20,345 nucleotides of DNA from Utricularia gibba (GCA_002189035.1 NEEC01000445.1:1-20345); one strand, 5' to 3'. Shown: positions 9,330 through 20,345, counted from the first letter of the stretch. The notes: generated by a model not told the origin, from the letters alone. Program-made: numbers and translations.

Positions 9330-12300
9330 TTCCTTGAAAAACCATGTAGGCAGCCCCCGAAAACCGAACGATAATAAATACATCACTTTATTTGTCGGGC
9401 TACAACTAACTCTCGGCGCAAGCCAAACCTTACCTTTGTCCCGTTCAGGTGCACCCAAGACCGCCTCCTCAAGTATAAAGTAAGTTGTTGAAAAAATCAT
9501 GTGGGGTGCACGTGATATCGCAATTTAAACAAATGCATCATTTTTTTTAATCGATTTGCATCCGGTTGACCTCATGAGCCATACAGAATCGGGGTCAAGG
9601 ACCAAGTTCCCAGCGAGACTGGCCGCCACAAAACGAGAAGCGGTTCCTTGAAAAACCATGTAGGCAGCCCCCGAAAAACCGAACGATAAAAATACATCAC
9701 TTTATTTTGCCGGGCTACAACTAACTCTCGCGCAAGCCAAACCTTACCTTTGTCCCGTTCCAGCTGCACCCCAAGACCGCCTCCTCAAGTATAAAGTAAG
9801 TTGTTGAAAAAATCATGTGGGGTGCACATGATATCGCAATTTAAACAAATGCATCATTTTTTTTAATCGATTTGCATCCGGTTGACCTCATGAGCCATAC
9901 AGAATCGGGGTCAAGGACCAATTTCCCAGCGAGACTGGCCGCCACAAAACGAGAAGCGGTTCCTTGAAAAACCATGTAGGCAGCCCCGAAAACCGAACGA
10001 TAATAAATACATCACTTTATTTGTGGGGCTACAACTAACTCTCGGCGCAAGCCAAACCTTACCTTTGTCCCGTTCAAGTGCACCCCAAGACCGCCTCCTC
10101 AAGTATAAAGTAAGTTGTTGAAAAAAATCATGTGGGGTGCACGATATCGCAATTTAAACAAATGCATCATTTTTTTTAATCGATTTGCATCCGGTTGACC
10201 TCATGAGCCATACAGAATCGGGGTCAAGGACCAAGTTCCCAGCGAGACTGGCCGCCACAAAACGAGAAGCGGTTCCTTGAAAAACCATGTAGGCAGCCCC
10301 CGAAAACCGAACGATAATAAATACATCACTTTATTTGCCGGGCTACAACTAACTCTCGCGCAAGCCAAACCTTACCTTTGTCCCGTTCCAGCTGCACCCC
10401 AAGACCGCCTCCTCAAGTATAAAGTAAGTTGTTGAAAAAATCATGTGGGGTGCACATGATATCGCAATTTAAACAAATGCATCATTTTTTTAATCGATTT
10501 GCATCCGGTTGACCTCATGAGCCATACAGAATCGGGGTCAAGGACCAAGTTCCCAGCGAGACTGGCCGCCACAAAACGAGAAGCGGTTCCTTGAAAAACC
10601 ATGTAGGCAGCCCCGAAAACCGAACGATAATAAATACATCACTTTATTTGTCGGGCTACAACTAACTCTCGCGCAAGCCAAACCTTACCTTTGTCCCGTT
10701 CCAGTGCACCCAAGACCGCCTCCTCAAGTATAAAGTAAGTTGTTGAAAAAATCATGTGGGGTGCACATGATATCGCAATTTAAACAAATGCATCATTTTT
10801 TTTAATCGATTTGCATTCGGTTGACCTCATGAGCCATACAGAATCGGGTAAAGGACCAAGTTCCCAGCGAGACTGGCCGCCACAAAACGAGAAGCGGTTC
10901 CTTGAAAAACCATGTAGGCAGCCCCGAAAACCGAACGATAATAAATACATCACTTTATTTGTGGGCTACAACTAACTCTCGGCGCAAGCCAAACCTTACC
11001 TTTGTCCCGTTCAGGTGCACCCCAAGACCGCCTCCTCAAGTATAAAGTAAGTTGTTGAAAAAAATCATGTGGGGTGCACGTGATATCGCAATTTAAACAA
11101 ATGCATCATTTTTTTTAATCGATTTGCATCCGGTTGACCTCATGAGCCATACAGAATCGGGGTCAAGGACCAAGTTCCCAGCGAGACTGGCCGCCACAAA
11201 ACGAGAAGCGGTTCCTTGAAAAACCATGTAGGCAGCCCCCGAAAACCGAACGATAATAAATACATCACTTTATTTGTCGGGCTACAACTAACTCTCGCGC
11301 AAGCCAAACCTTACCTTTGTCCGTTCCAGCTGCACCCCAAGACCGCCTCCTCAAGTATAAAGTAAGTTGTTGAAAAATCATGTGGGGTGCACATGATATC
11401 GCAATTTAAACAAATGCATCATTTTTTTTAATCGATTTGCATCCGGTTGACCTCATGAGCCATACAGAATCGGGGTCAAGGACCAAGTTCCCAGCGAGAC
11501 TGGCCGCCACAAAACGAGAAGCGGTTCCTTGAAAAACCATGTAGGCAGCCCCGAAAACCGAACGATAATAAATACATCACTTTATTTGTCGGGCTACAAC
11601 TAACTCTCGGCGCAAGCCAAACCTTACCTTTGTCCCGTTCCAGCTGCACCCAAGACCGCCTCCTCAAGTATAAAGTAAGTTGTTGAAAAAATCATGTGGG
11701 GTGCACATGATATCGCAATTTAAACAAATGCATCATTTTTTTTAATCGATTTGCATCCGGTTGACCTCATGAGCCATACAAAATCGGGGTCAAGGACCAA
11801 GTTCCCAGCGAGACTGGCCGCCACAAAACGAGAAGCGGTTCCTTGAAAAACCATGTAGGCAGCCCCGAAAACCGAACGATATAAATACATCACTTTATTT
11901 GTCGGGCTACAACTAACTCTCGGCGCAAGCCAAACCTTACCTTTGTCCCGTTCCAGGTGCACCCCAAGACCGCCTCCTCAAGTATAAAGTAAGTTGTTGA
12001 AAAAAATCATGTGGGGTGCACGTGATATCGCAATTTAAACAAATGCATCATTTTTTTTAATCGATTTGCATCCGGTTGACCTCATGAGCCATACAGAATC
12101 GGGGTCAAGGACCAAGTTCCCAGCGAGACTGGCCGCCACAAAACGAGAAGCGGTTCCTTGAAAAACCATGTAGGCAGCCCCGAAAACCGAACGATAATAA
12201 ATACATCACTTTATTTGTCGGGCTACAACTAACTCTCGCGCAAGCCAAACCTTACCTTTGTCCCGTTCCAGCTGCACCCCAAGACCGCCTCCTCAAGTAT

Positions 12301-12467
12301 AAAGTAAGTTGTTGAAAAAATCATGTGGGGTGCACATGATATCGCAATTTAAACAAATGCATCATTTTTTTTAATCGATTTGCATCCGGTTGACCTCATG
12401 AGCCATACAGAATCGGGGTCAAGGACCAAGTTCCCAGCGAGACTGGCCGCCACAAAACGAGAAGCGG
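9330..12467. repeat. Higher-order repeat copy III (units 31-40, ~3.14 kb)
   Basis: CACRTG states read G A (G) A A G A A G A. Unit 33 has lost two bases there, so its state cannot be read. GCCGGG is in units 32 and 34 only, TAAAGG in unit 35 only; CAGGTGC is in units 31 and 36 (CCAGGTGC in 39); CCAGCTGC is in units 32, 34, 37, 38 and 40. Agreement with copies I and II at independent sites is the basis for calling a ten-monomer higher-order repeat rather than a simple monomeric array. Confidence 0.8.
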
Positions 12468-15287
12468 TTCCTTGAAAAACCATGTAGGCAGCCCCCGAAA
12501 ACCGAACGATAATAAATACATCACTTTATTTGCCGGGCTACAACTAACTCTCGCGCAAGCCAAACCTTACCTTTGTCCCGTTCCAGTGCACCCCAAGACC
12601 GCCTCCTCAAGTATAAAGTAAGTTGTTGAAAAAATCATGTGGGTGCACATGATATCGCAATTTAAACAAATGCATCATTTTTTTTAATCGATTTGCATCC
12701 GGTTGACCTCATGAGCCATACAGAATCGGGTCAAGGACCAAGTTCCCAGCGAGACTGGCCGCCACAAAACGAGAAGCGGTTCCTTGAAAAACCATGTAGG
12801 CAGCCCCCGAAAACCGAACGATAATAAATACATCACTTTATTTGTCGGGCTACAACTAACTCTCGGCGCAAGCCAAACCTTACCTTTGTCCCGTTCAGCT
12901 GCACCCAAGACCGCCTCCTCAAGTATAAAGTAAGTTGTTGAAAAAATCATGTGGGGTGCACGTGATATCGCAATTTAAACAAATGCATCATTTTTTTTAA
13001 TCGATTTGCATCCGGTTGACCTCATGAGCCATACAGAATCGGGGTCAAGGACCAAGTTCCCAGCGAGACTGGCCGCCACAAAACGAGAAGCGGTTCCTTG
13101 AAAAACCATGTAGGCAGCCCCCGAAAACCGAACGATAATAAATACATCACTTTATTTGTCGGGCTACAACTAACTCTCGGCGCAAGCCAAACCTTACCTT
13201 GTCCCGTTCCAGTGCACCCCAAGACCGCCTCCTCAAGTATAAAGTAAGTTGTTGAAAAAATCATGTGGGGTGCACGTGATATCGCAATTTAAACAAATGC
13301 ATCATTTTTTTTAATCGATTTGCATCCGGTTGACCTCATGAGCCATACAGAATCGGGGTCAAAACCAAGTTCCCAGCGAGACTGGCCGCCACAAAACGAG
13401 AAGCGGTTCCTTGAAAAACCATGTAGGCAGCCCCCGAAAACCGAACGATAAAAAATACATCACTTTATTTGTCGGGCTACAACTAACTCTCGGCGCAAGC
13501 CAAACCTTACCTTTGTCCCGTTCCAGCTGCACCCCAAGACCGCCTCCTCAAGTATAAAGTAAGTTGTTGAAAAAATCATGTGGGGTGCACGTGATATCGC
13601 AATTTAAACAAATGCATCATTTTTTTTAATCGATTTGCATCCGGTTGACCTCATGAGCCATACAGAATCGGGTCAAGGACCAAGTTCCCAGCGAGACTGG
13701 CCGCCACAAAACGAGAAGCGGTTCCTTGAAAAACCATGTAGGCAGCCCCCGAAAACCGAACGATAATAAATACATCACTTTATTTGTCGGGCTACAACTA
13801 ACTCTCGCGCAAGCCAAACCTTACCTTTGTCCCGTTCCAGCTGCACCCAAGACCGCCTCCTCAAGTATAAAGTAAGTTGTTGAAAAAATCATGTGGGTGC
13901 ACATGATATCGCAATTTAAACAAATGCATCATTTTTTTTAATCGATTTGCATCCGGTTGACCTCATGAGCCATACAGAATCGGGGTCAAGGACCAAGTTC
14001 CCAGCGAGACTGGCCGCCACAAAACGAGAAGCGGTTCCTTGAAAAACCATGTAGGCAGCCCCGAAAACCGAACGATATAAATACATCACTTTATTTGGGG
14101 CTACAACTAACTCTCGGCGCAAGCCAAACCTTACCTTTGTCCCGTTCAGGTGCACCCCAAGACCGCCTCCTCAAGTATAAAGTAAGTTGTTGAAAAAAAT
14201 CATGTGGGGTGCACGTGATATCGCAATTTAAACAAATGCATCATTTTTTTTAATCGATTTGCATCCGGTTGACCTCATGAGCCATACAGAATCGGGGTCA
14301 AGGACCAAGTTCCCAGCGAGACTGGCCGCCACAAAACGAGAAGCGGTTCCTTGAAAAACCATGTAGGCAGCCCCGAAAACCGAACGATAATAAATACATC
14401 ACTTTATTTGCCGGGCTACAACTAACTCTCGGCGCAAGCCAAACCTTACCTTTGTCCCGTTCAGTGCACCCAAGACCGCCTCCTCAAGTATAAAGTAAGT
14501 TGTTGAAAAAAATCATGTGGGGTGCACATGATATCGCAATTTAAACAAATGCATCATTTTTTTTAATCGATTTGCATCCGGTTGACCTCATGAGCCATAC
14601 AGAATCGGGGTCAAGGACCAAGTTCCCAGCGAGACTGGCCGCCACAAAACGAGAAGCGGTTCCTTGAAAAACCATGTAGGCAGCCCCGAAAACCGAACGA
14701 TAATAAATACATCACTTTATTTGTCGGGCTACAACTAACTCTCGGCGCAAGCCAAACCTTACCTTTGTCCCGTTCCAGCTGCACCCCAAGACCGCCTCCT
14801 CAAGTATAAAGTAAGTTGTTGAAAAAATCATGGGGTGCACGTGATATCGCAATTTAAACAAATGCATCATTTTTTTTAATCGATTTGCATCCGGTTGACC
14901 TCATGAGCCATACAGAATCGGGGTCAAGGACCAAGTTCCCAGCGAGACTGGCGCCACAAAACGAGAAGCGGTTCCTTGAAAAACCATGTAGGCAGCCCCC
15001 GAAAACCGAACGATAATAAATACATCACTTTATTTGTCGGGCTACAACTAACTCTCGGCGCAAGCCAAACCTTACCTTTGTCCCGTTCCAGCTGCACCCC
15101 AAGACCGCCTCCTCAAGTATAAAGTAAGTTGTTGAAAAAATCATGTGGGGTGCACATGATATCGCAATTTAAACAAATGCATCATTTTTTTTTAATCGAT
15201 TTGCATTCGGTTGACCTCATGAGCCATAAAAATCGGGGTAAAGGACCAATTTCCCAGCGAGACTGGCCGCCACAAAACGAGAAGCGG
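12468..15287. repeat. Array domain 3: scrambled units 41-49
   Basis: The same variant alleles occur as in the higher-order domain, but the ten-unit register is lost: CACRTG states are A G G G A G A G A. Unit 41 matches unit 22 at most diagnostic sites (GCCGGG, CGCGC, CCAGTGC, GTGGGTGCACATG), and units 45-46 resemble an A-B pair with the GATATAAAT variant in unit 46. Units 44 and 48 combine CCAGCTGC with CACGTG, a rare combination suggesting recombination between monomer classes. No gene is present. Confidence 0.7.
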
Positions 15288-15585
15288 TTCCTTGAAAAAC
15301 CATGTAGGTAGTCCCCGAAAACGAACGATATCAAATTTATCACTTTATTTGTGGGCTATAACTAACCAAACCTTACCTTTGTCCCGTTCCAGTGCACCCC
15401 AAGACCGCCTCCCAAGTATAAAGTAAGTTGTTGAAAAAATCATGTGGGGTGCACGTGATATCGCAATTTAAACAAATGCATCATTTTTTTAATCGATTTG
15501 CATCCGGTTGACCTCATGAGCCATACAGAATCGGGGTCAAGGACCAAGTTCCCAGCGAGACTGGCCGCCACAAAACGAGAAGCGG
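15288..15585. repeat. Diverged monomer (unit 50, 298 bp) at a domain boundary
   Basis: This is the most diverged unit in the window. It reads GTAGGTAGTCCCCG where others read GTAGGCAGCCCC, then has ACGAACGATATCAAATTTATC (15321-15341 region) in place of the usual ATAATAAATACATC, followed by GTGGGCTATAAC. Thirteen bases, TCTCGGCGCAAGC, are missing between ACTAAC and CAAACC near 15366. It also has CCTCCCAAG in place of CCTCCTCAAG. The preceding unit 49 is unusual too (GCATTCGG, CATAAAAATCGG, TAAAGG, CAATTT). Together they mark the change from mixed CACATG/CACGTG units to uniform CACGTG units. Confidence 0.85.
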
Positions 15586-18500
15586 TTCCTTGAAAAACCA
15601 TGTAGGCAGCCCCCGAAAACCGAACGATAATAAATACATCACTTTATTTGTCGGGCTACAACTAACTCTCGGCGCAAGCCAAACCTTACCTTTGTCCCGT
15701 TCCAGTGCACCCCAAGACGCCTCCTCAAGTATAAAGTAAGTTGTTGAAAAAATCATGTGGGGTGCACGTGATATCGCAATTTAAACAAATGCATCATTTT
15801 TTTTAATCGATTTGCATCCGGTTGACCTCATGAGCCATACAGAATCGGGGTCAAGGACCAAGTTCCCAGCGAGACTGGCCGCCACAAAACGAGAAGCGGT
15901 TCCTTGAAAAACCATGTAGGCAGCCCCCGAAAACCGAACGATAATAAATACATCACTTTATTTGCCGGCTACAACTAACTCTCCGCAAGCCAAACCTTAC
16001 CTTTGTCCCGTTCCAAGCTGCACCCCAAGACCGCCTCCTCAAGTATAAAGTAAGTTGTTGAAAAATCATGTGGGGTGCACGTGATATCGCAATTTAAACA
16101 AATGCATCATTTTTTTAATCGATTTGCATCCGGTTGACCTCATGAGCCATACAGAATCGGGGTCAAGGACAAGTTCCCAGCGAGACTGGCCGCCACAAAA
16201 CGAGAAGCGGTTCCTTGAAAAACCATGTAGGCAGCCCCCGAAAACCGAACGATAATAAATACATCACTTTATTTGGGCTAAACTAACTCTGGCGCAAGCC
16301 AAACCTTACCTTTGTCCCGTTCCAGTGCACCCAAAGACCGCCTCCTCAAGTATAAAGTAAGTTGTTGAAAAAATCATGTGGGGTGCACGTGATATCGCAA
16401 TTTAAACAAATGCATCATTTTTTTTAATCGATTTGCATCCGGTTGACCTCATGAGCCATACAGAATCGGGGTCAAGGACCAAGTTCCCAGCGAGACTGGC
16501 CGCCACAAACGAGAAGCGGTTCCTTGAAAAACCATGTAGGCAGCCCCCGAAAACCGAACGATAATAAATACATCACTTTATTTGCGGGCTACAACTAACT
16601 CTCGGCGCAAGCCAAACCTTACCTTTGTCCCGTTCCAGTGCACCCCAAGACCGCCTCCTCAAGTATAAAGTAAGTTGTTGAAAAAAATCATGTGGGGTGC
16701 ACGTGATATCGCAATTTAAACAAATGCATCATTTTTTTTAATCGATTTGCATCCGGTTGACCTCATGAGCCATACAGAATCGGGGTCAAGGACCAAGTTC
16801 CCAGCGAGACTGGCCGCCACAAAACGAGAAGCGGTTCCTTGAAAAACCATGTAGGCAGCCCCGAAAACCGAACGATAATAAATACATCACTTTATTTGTC
16901 GGGCTACAACTAACTCTCGGCGCAAGCCAAACCTTACCTTTGTCCCGTTCTGCACCCAAGACCGCCTCCTCAAGTATAAAGTAAGTTGTTGAAAAAATCA
17001 TGTGGGGTGCACGTGATATCGCAATTTAAACAAATGCATCATTTTTTTAATCGATTTGCATCCGGTTGACCTCATGAGCCATACAGAATCGGGGTCAAGG
17101 ACCAAGTTCCCAGCGAGACTGGCCGCCACAAAACGAGAAGCGGTTCCTTGAAAAACCATGTAGGCAGCCCCGAAAACCGAACGATAATAAATACATCACT
17201 TTATTTGCGGGCTACAACTAACTCTCGGCGCAAGCCAAACCTTACCTTTGTCCCGTTCCAGCTGCACCCCAAGACCGCCTCCTCAAGTATAAAGTAAGTT
17301 GTTGAAAAAATCATGTGGGGTGCACGTGATATCGCAATTTAAACAAATGCATCATTTTTTTTAATCGATTTGCATCCGGTTGACCTCATGAGCCATACAG
17401 AATCGGGGTCAAGGACCAAGTTCCCAGCGAGACTGGCCGCCACAAAACGAGAAGCGGTTCCTTGAAAAACCATGTAGGCAGCCCCCGAAAACCGAACGAT
17501 AATAAATACATCACTTTATTTGCCGGGCTACAACTAACTCTCGGCGCAAGCCAAACCTTACCTTTGTCCCGTTCCAGTGCACCCAAAACCGCCTCTCAAG
17601 TATAAAGTAAGTTGTTGAAAAAATCATGTGGGGTGCACGTGATATCGCAATTTAAACAAATGCATCATTTTTTTTAATCGATTTGCATCCGGTTGACCTC
17701 ATGAGCCATACAGAATCGGGGTCAAGGACCAAGTTCCCAGCGAGACTGGCCGCCACAAAACGAGAAGCGGTTCCTTGAAAAACCATGTAGGCAGCCCCCG
17801 AAAACCGAACGATAATAAATACATCACTTTATTTGTCGGGCTACAACTAACTCTCGGCGCAAGCCAAACCTTACCTTTGTCCCGTTCAGGTGCACCCCAA
17901 GACCGCCTCCTCAAGTATAAAGTAAGTTGTTGAAAAAATCATGTGGGGTGCACGTGATATCGCAATTTAAACAAATGCATCATTTTTTTTAATCGATTTG
18001 CATCCGGTTGACCTCATGAGCCATACAGAATCGGGGTCAAGGACCAAGTTCCCAGCGAGACTGGCCGCCACAAAACGAGAAGCGGTTCCTTGAAAAACCA
18101 TGTAGGCAGCCCCGAAAACCGAACGATAATAAATACATCACTTTATTTGCGGGCTAACTAACTCTCGGCGCAAGCCAACCTTACCTTTGTCCCGTTCAAG
18201 TGCACCCCAAGACCGCCTCCTCAAGTATAAAGTAAGTTGTTGAAAAAATCATGTGGGGTGCACGTGATATCGCAATTTAAACAAATGCATCATTTTTTTT
18301 AATCGATTTGCATCCGGTTGACCTCATGAGCCATACAGAATCGGGGTCAAGGACCAAGTTCCCAGCGAGACTGGCCGCCACAAAACGAGAAGCGGTTCCT
18401 TGAAAAACCATGTAGGCAGCCCCCGAAAACCGAACGATAATAAATACATCACTTTATTTGTCGGGCTACAACTAACTCTCGGCGCAAGCCAAACCTTACC

Positions 18501-20273
18501 TTTGTCCCGTTCAGGTGCACCCCAAGACGCCTCCTCAAGTATAAAGTAAGTTGTTGAAAAAATCATGTGGGGTGCACGTGATATCGCAATTTAAACAAAT
18601 GCATCATTTTTTTTAATCGATTTGCATCCGGTTGACCTCATGAGCCATACAGAATCGGGGTCAAGGACCAAGTTCCCAGCGAGACTGGCCGCCACAAAAC
18701 GAGAAGCGGTTCCTTGAAAAACCATGTAGGCAGCCCCCGAAAACCGAACGATAATAAATACATCACTTTATTTGTCGGGCTACAACTAACTCTCGGCGCA
18801 AGCCAAACCTTACCTTTGTCCCGTTCCAGTGCACCCAAGACCGCCTCCTCAAGTATAAAGTAAGTTGTTGAAAAAATCATGTGGGGTGCACGTGATATCG
18901 CAATTTAAACAAATGCATCATTTTTTTTAATCGATTTGCATCCGGTTGACCTCATGAGCCATACAGAATCGGGGTCAAGGACCAAGTTCCAGCGAGACTG
19001 GCCGCCACAAAACGAGAAGCGGTTCCTTGAAAAACCATGTAGGCAGCCCCCGAAAACCGAACGATAAAAATACATCACTTTATTTGCGGGCTACAACTAA
19101 CTCTCGGCGCAAGCCAAACCTTACCTTTGTCCCGTTCGAGGTGCACCCCAAGACGCCTCCTCAAGTATAAAGTAAGTTGTTGAAAAAATCATGTGGGGTG
19201 CACGTGATATCGCAATTTAAACAAATGCATCATTTTTTTTAATCGATTTGCATCCGGTTGACCTCATGAGCCATACAGAATCGGGGTCAAGGACAAGTTC
19301 CCAGCGAGACTGGCCGCCACAAAACGAGAAGCGGTTCCTTGAAAAACCATGTAGGCAGCCCCGAAAACCGAACGATAATAAATACATCACTTTATTTGCC
19401 GGGCTACAACTAACTCTCGGCGCAAGCCAAACCTTACCTTTGTCCCGTTCCAGTGCACCCCAAGACCGCCTCCTCAAGTATAAAGTAAGTTGTTGAAAAA
19501 ATCATGTGGGGTGCACGTGATATCGCAATTTAAACAAATGCATCATTTTTTTTAATCGATTTGCATCCGGTTGACCTCATGAGCCATACAGAATCGGGGT
19601 CAAGGACCAAGTTCCAGCGAGACTGGCCGCCACAAAACGAGAAGCGGTTCCTTGAAAAACCATGTAGGCAGCCCCCGAAAACCGAACGATAATAAATACA
19701 TCACTTTATTTGTCGGGCTACAACTAACTCTCGGCGCAAGCCAAACCTTACCTTTGTCCTGTTCCAGGTGCACCCTAAGACGCCTCTCAAGTATAAAGTA
19801 AGTTGTTGAAAAAATCATGTGGGGTGCACGTGATATCGCAATTTAAACAAATGCATCATTTTTTTTAATCGATTTGCATCCGGTTGACCTCATGAGCCAT
19901 ACAGAATCGGGGTCAAGGACCAAGTTCCCAGCGAGACTGGCCGCCACAAACGAGAAGCGGTTCCTTGAAAAACCATGTAGGCAGCCCCCGAAAACCGAAC
20001 GATAATAAATACATCACTTTATTTGTCGGGCTACAACTAACTCTCGGCGCAAGCCAAACCTTACCTTTGTCCCGTTCAGTGCACCCCAAGACGCCTCCTC
20101 AAGTATAAAGTAAGTTGTTGAAAAAATCATGTGGGGTGCACGTGATATCGCAATTTAAACAAATGCATCATTTTTTTTAATCGATTTGCATCCGGTTGAC
20201 CTCATGAGCCATACAGAATCGGGGTCAAGGACCAAGTTCCCAGCGAGACTGGCCGCCACAAAACGAGAAGCGG
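15586..20273. repeat. Array domain 4: uniform CACGTG units 51-65
   Basis: All fifteen units carry CACGTG, and TAAAGG and GCATTCGG are absent. Private variants appear here: AAGACGCC in place of AAGACCGCC (units 51, 60, 62, 64, 65), GTTCCAGCG in place of GTTCCCAGCG (units 61, 63), and TTTGCGGGC (units 54, 56, 59, 62; elsewhere only a near form in unit 3). Sharing of private variants implies local homogenisation by unequal exchange or gene conversion, separate from the higher-order domain. Many of the private variants are one-base losses in C-runs, so read or consensus error must be excluded. Confidence 0.75.
15900..16519. repeat. Indel-rich monomers (units 52 and 53)
   Basis: Within 120 bp of each unit start there are clustered small changes. 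Unit 52 has TTTGCCGGCT, CTCTCCGCAAG and TTCCAAGCTGC, plus a seven-T run and AAGGACAAG. Unit 53 has TTTGGGCTAAACTA, CTCTGGCGC and ACCCAAAGACC, plus ACAAACGAG. No other adjacent pair has this many private indels in half A. Relaxed homogenisation near a domain edge or poor consensus quality would both explain this. Confidence 0.6.
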
Positions 20274-20345
20274 TTCCTTGAAAAACCATGTAGGCAGCCC
20301 CGAAAACCGAACGATAATAAATACATCACTTTATTTGTGGGCTAC
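20274..20345. repeat. Partial terminal monomer (unit 66, 72 bp)
   Basis: The window ends inside half A of the 66th unit, at TTTGTGGGCTAC. There is no sign of an array edge, so the satellite very probably continues past the window. The left end likewise begins within satellite: base 1 happens to coincide with the unit start chosen here. Confidence 0.95.

Larger units (their letters stand above)
1..20345. repeat. Satellite DNA array, ~313-bp monomer, 65 full units plus a partial
   Basis: Direct head-to-tail repeats fill the window in one orientation with no interruption. Unit starts, taken at TTCCTTGAAA: 1, 310, 622, 932, 1244, 1556, 1868, 2184, 2448, 2760, 3071, 3382, 3697, 4010, 4325, 4640, 4953, 5268, 5583, 5896, 6209, 6521, 6834, 7146, 7461, 7771, 8084, 8396, 8704, 9017, 9330, 9644, 9960, 10273, 10587, 10898, 11212, 11525, 11839, 12154, 12468, 12780, 13094, 13407, 13722, 14035, 14347, 14660, 14972, 15288, 15586, 15900, 16211, 16520, 16835, 17144, 17458, 17771, 18086, 18396, 18710, 19023, 19335, 19648, 19961, 20274. 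The most frequent length is 313 bp. Units differ at only a few positions. The phase is arbitrary. No spacer-like unique DNA, coding gene, tRNA or rRNA was found. Placement in eukaryotic heterochromatin is inferred from array structure; the family is not recognised. Confidence 0.98.

Noticed and set aside
19248-19496. Plus-strand reading frames of 60-82 codons in units 8-9, 49 and 62-63
   Set aside because: They appear only where a particular indel (unit 8 deletion, unit 49 changes, unit 62 base losses) happens to remove a stop. Other units lack them.
1-20345. CRISPR array
   Set aside because: The whole 313-bp unit is repeated; there are no short repeats separated by unique spacers.
1-20345. 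rRNA, 5S rRNA, tRNA or snRNA tandem gene array, or rDNA spacer subrepeats
   Set aside because: No 5S internal promoter, tRNA A/B-box pair or rRNA-like stretch was seen. Spacer subrepeats cannot be excluded without flanks, but nothing supports them.
1-20345. Transposon or LTR remnants
   Set aside because: No terminal inverted repeats, target-site duplications, polypurine tract or transposase/reverse transcriptase residues; no unit is interrupted by an insertion.

Overview
The whole 20,345-bp window is one head-to-tail tandem array of a roughly 313-bp satellite monomer. There is no flanking unique sequence, gene, RNA gene or transposon. Taking the conserved TTCCTTGAAAAACC stretch as unit start, I count 65 complete units plus a 72-bp start of a 66th. 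Their mean length is about 312 bp. Most are 308-316 bp; the outliers are unit 8 (264 bp) and unit 50 (298 bp). GC is about 46% by hand count of a typical unit. A long, highly homogeneous satellite without coding capacity points to a eukaryotic heterochromatic, (peri)centromeric, subtelomeric or sex/B-chromosome location. Nothing in the sequence identifies the species, and I do not recognise the family.

Layout: (i) units 1-10 (1-3070) are loosely ordered and include a unit with an internal deletion patched by filler DNA. (ii) Units 11-40 (3071-12467) form a higher-order repeat. Ten-monomer blocks of about 3.13 kb occur three times in register, recognised by diagnostic variants at several sites (CACATG/CACGTG, GCCGGG/GTCGGG, CAGGTGC/CCAGCTGC, TAAAGG/TCAAGG). 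Inside each block two monomer classes, A and B, tend to follow the order AB-AAB-AAB-AB. (iii) Units 41-49 (12468-15287) use the same variants in a scrambled order. (iv) Units 50-65 (15288-20273) all carry CACGTG and share private variants. This stretch opens with the most diverged unit of the window, so it looks like a separately homogenised domain.

At a smaller scale the 313-bp monomer looks like an old dimer: its two halves share several collinear blocks at offsets of about 155-165 bp. A roughly 70-bp core across the half junction is almost invariant among units, while most variation falls in the first half and in the last third. Open reading frames of 60-90 codons recur, mainly on the minus strand, but they are by-products of the repeat and are broken at random by indels. 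Many differences between units are one-base homopolymer indels, so some variation may be sequencing error. The higher-order pattern rests mostly on substitutions and linked variants and should survive that.
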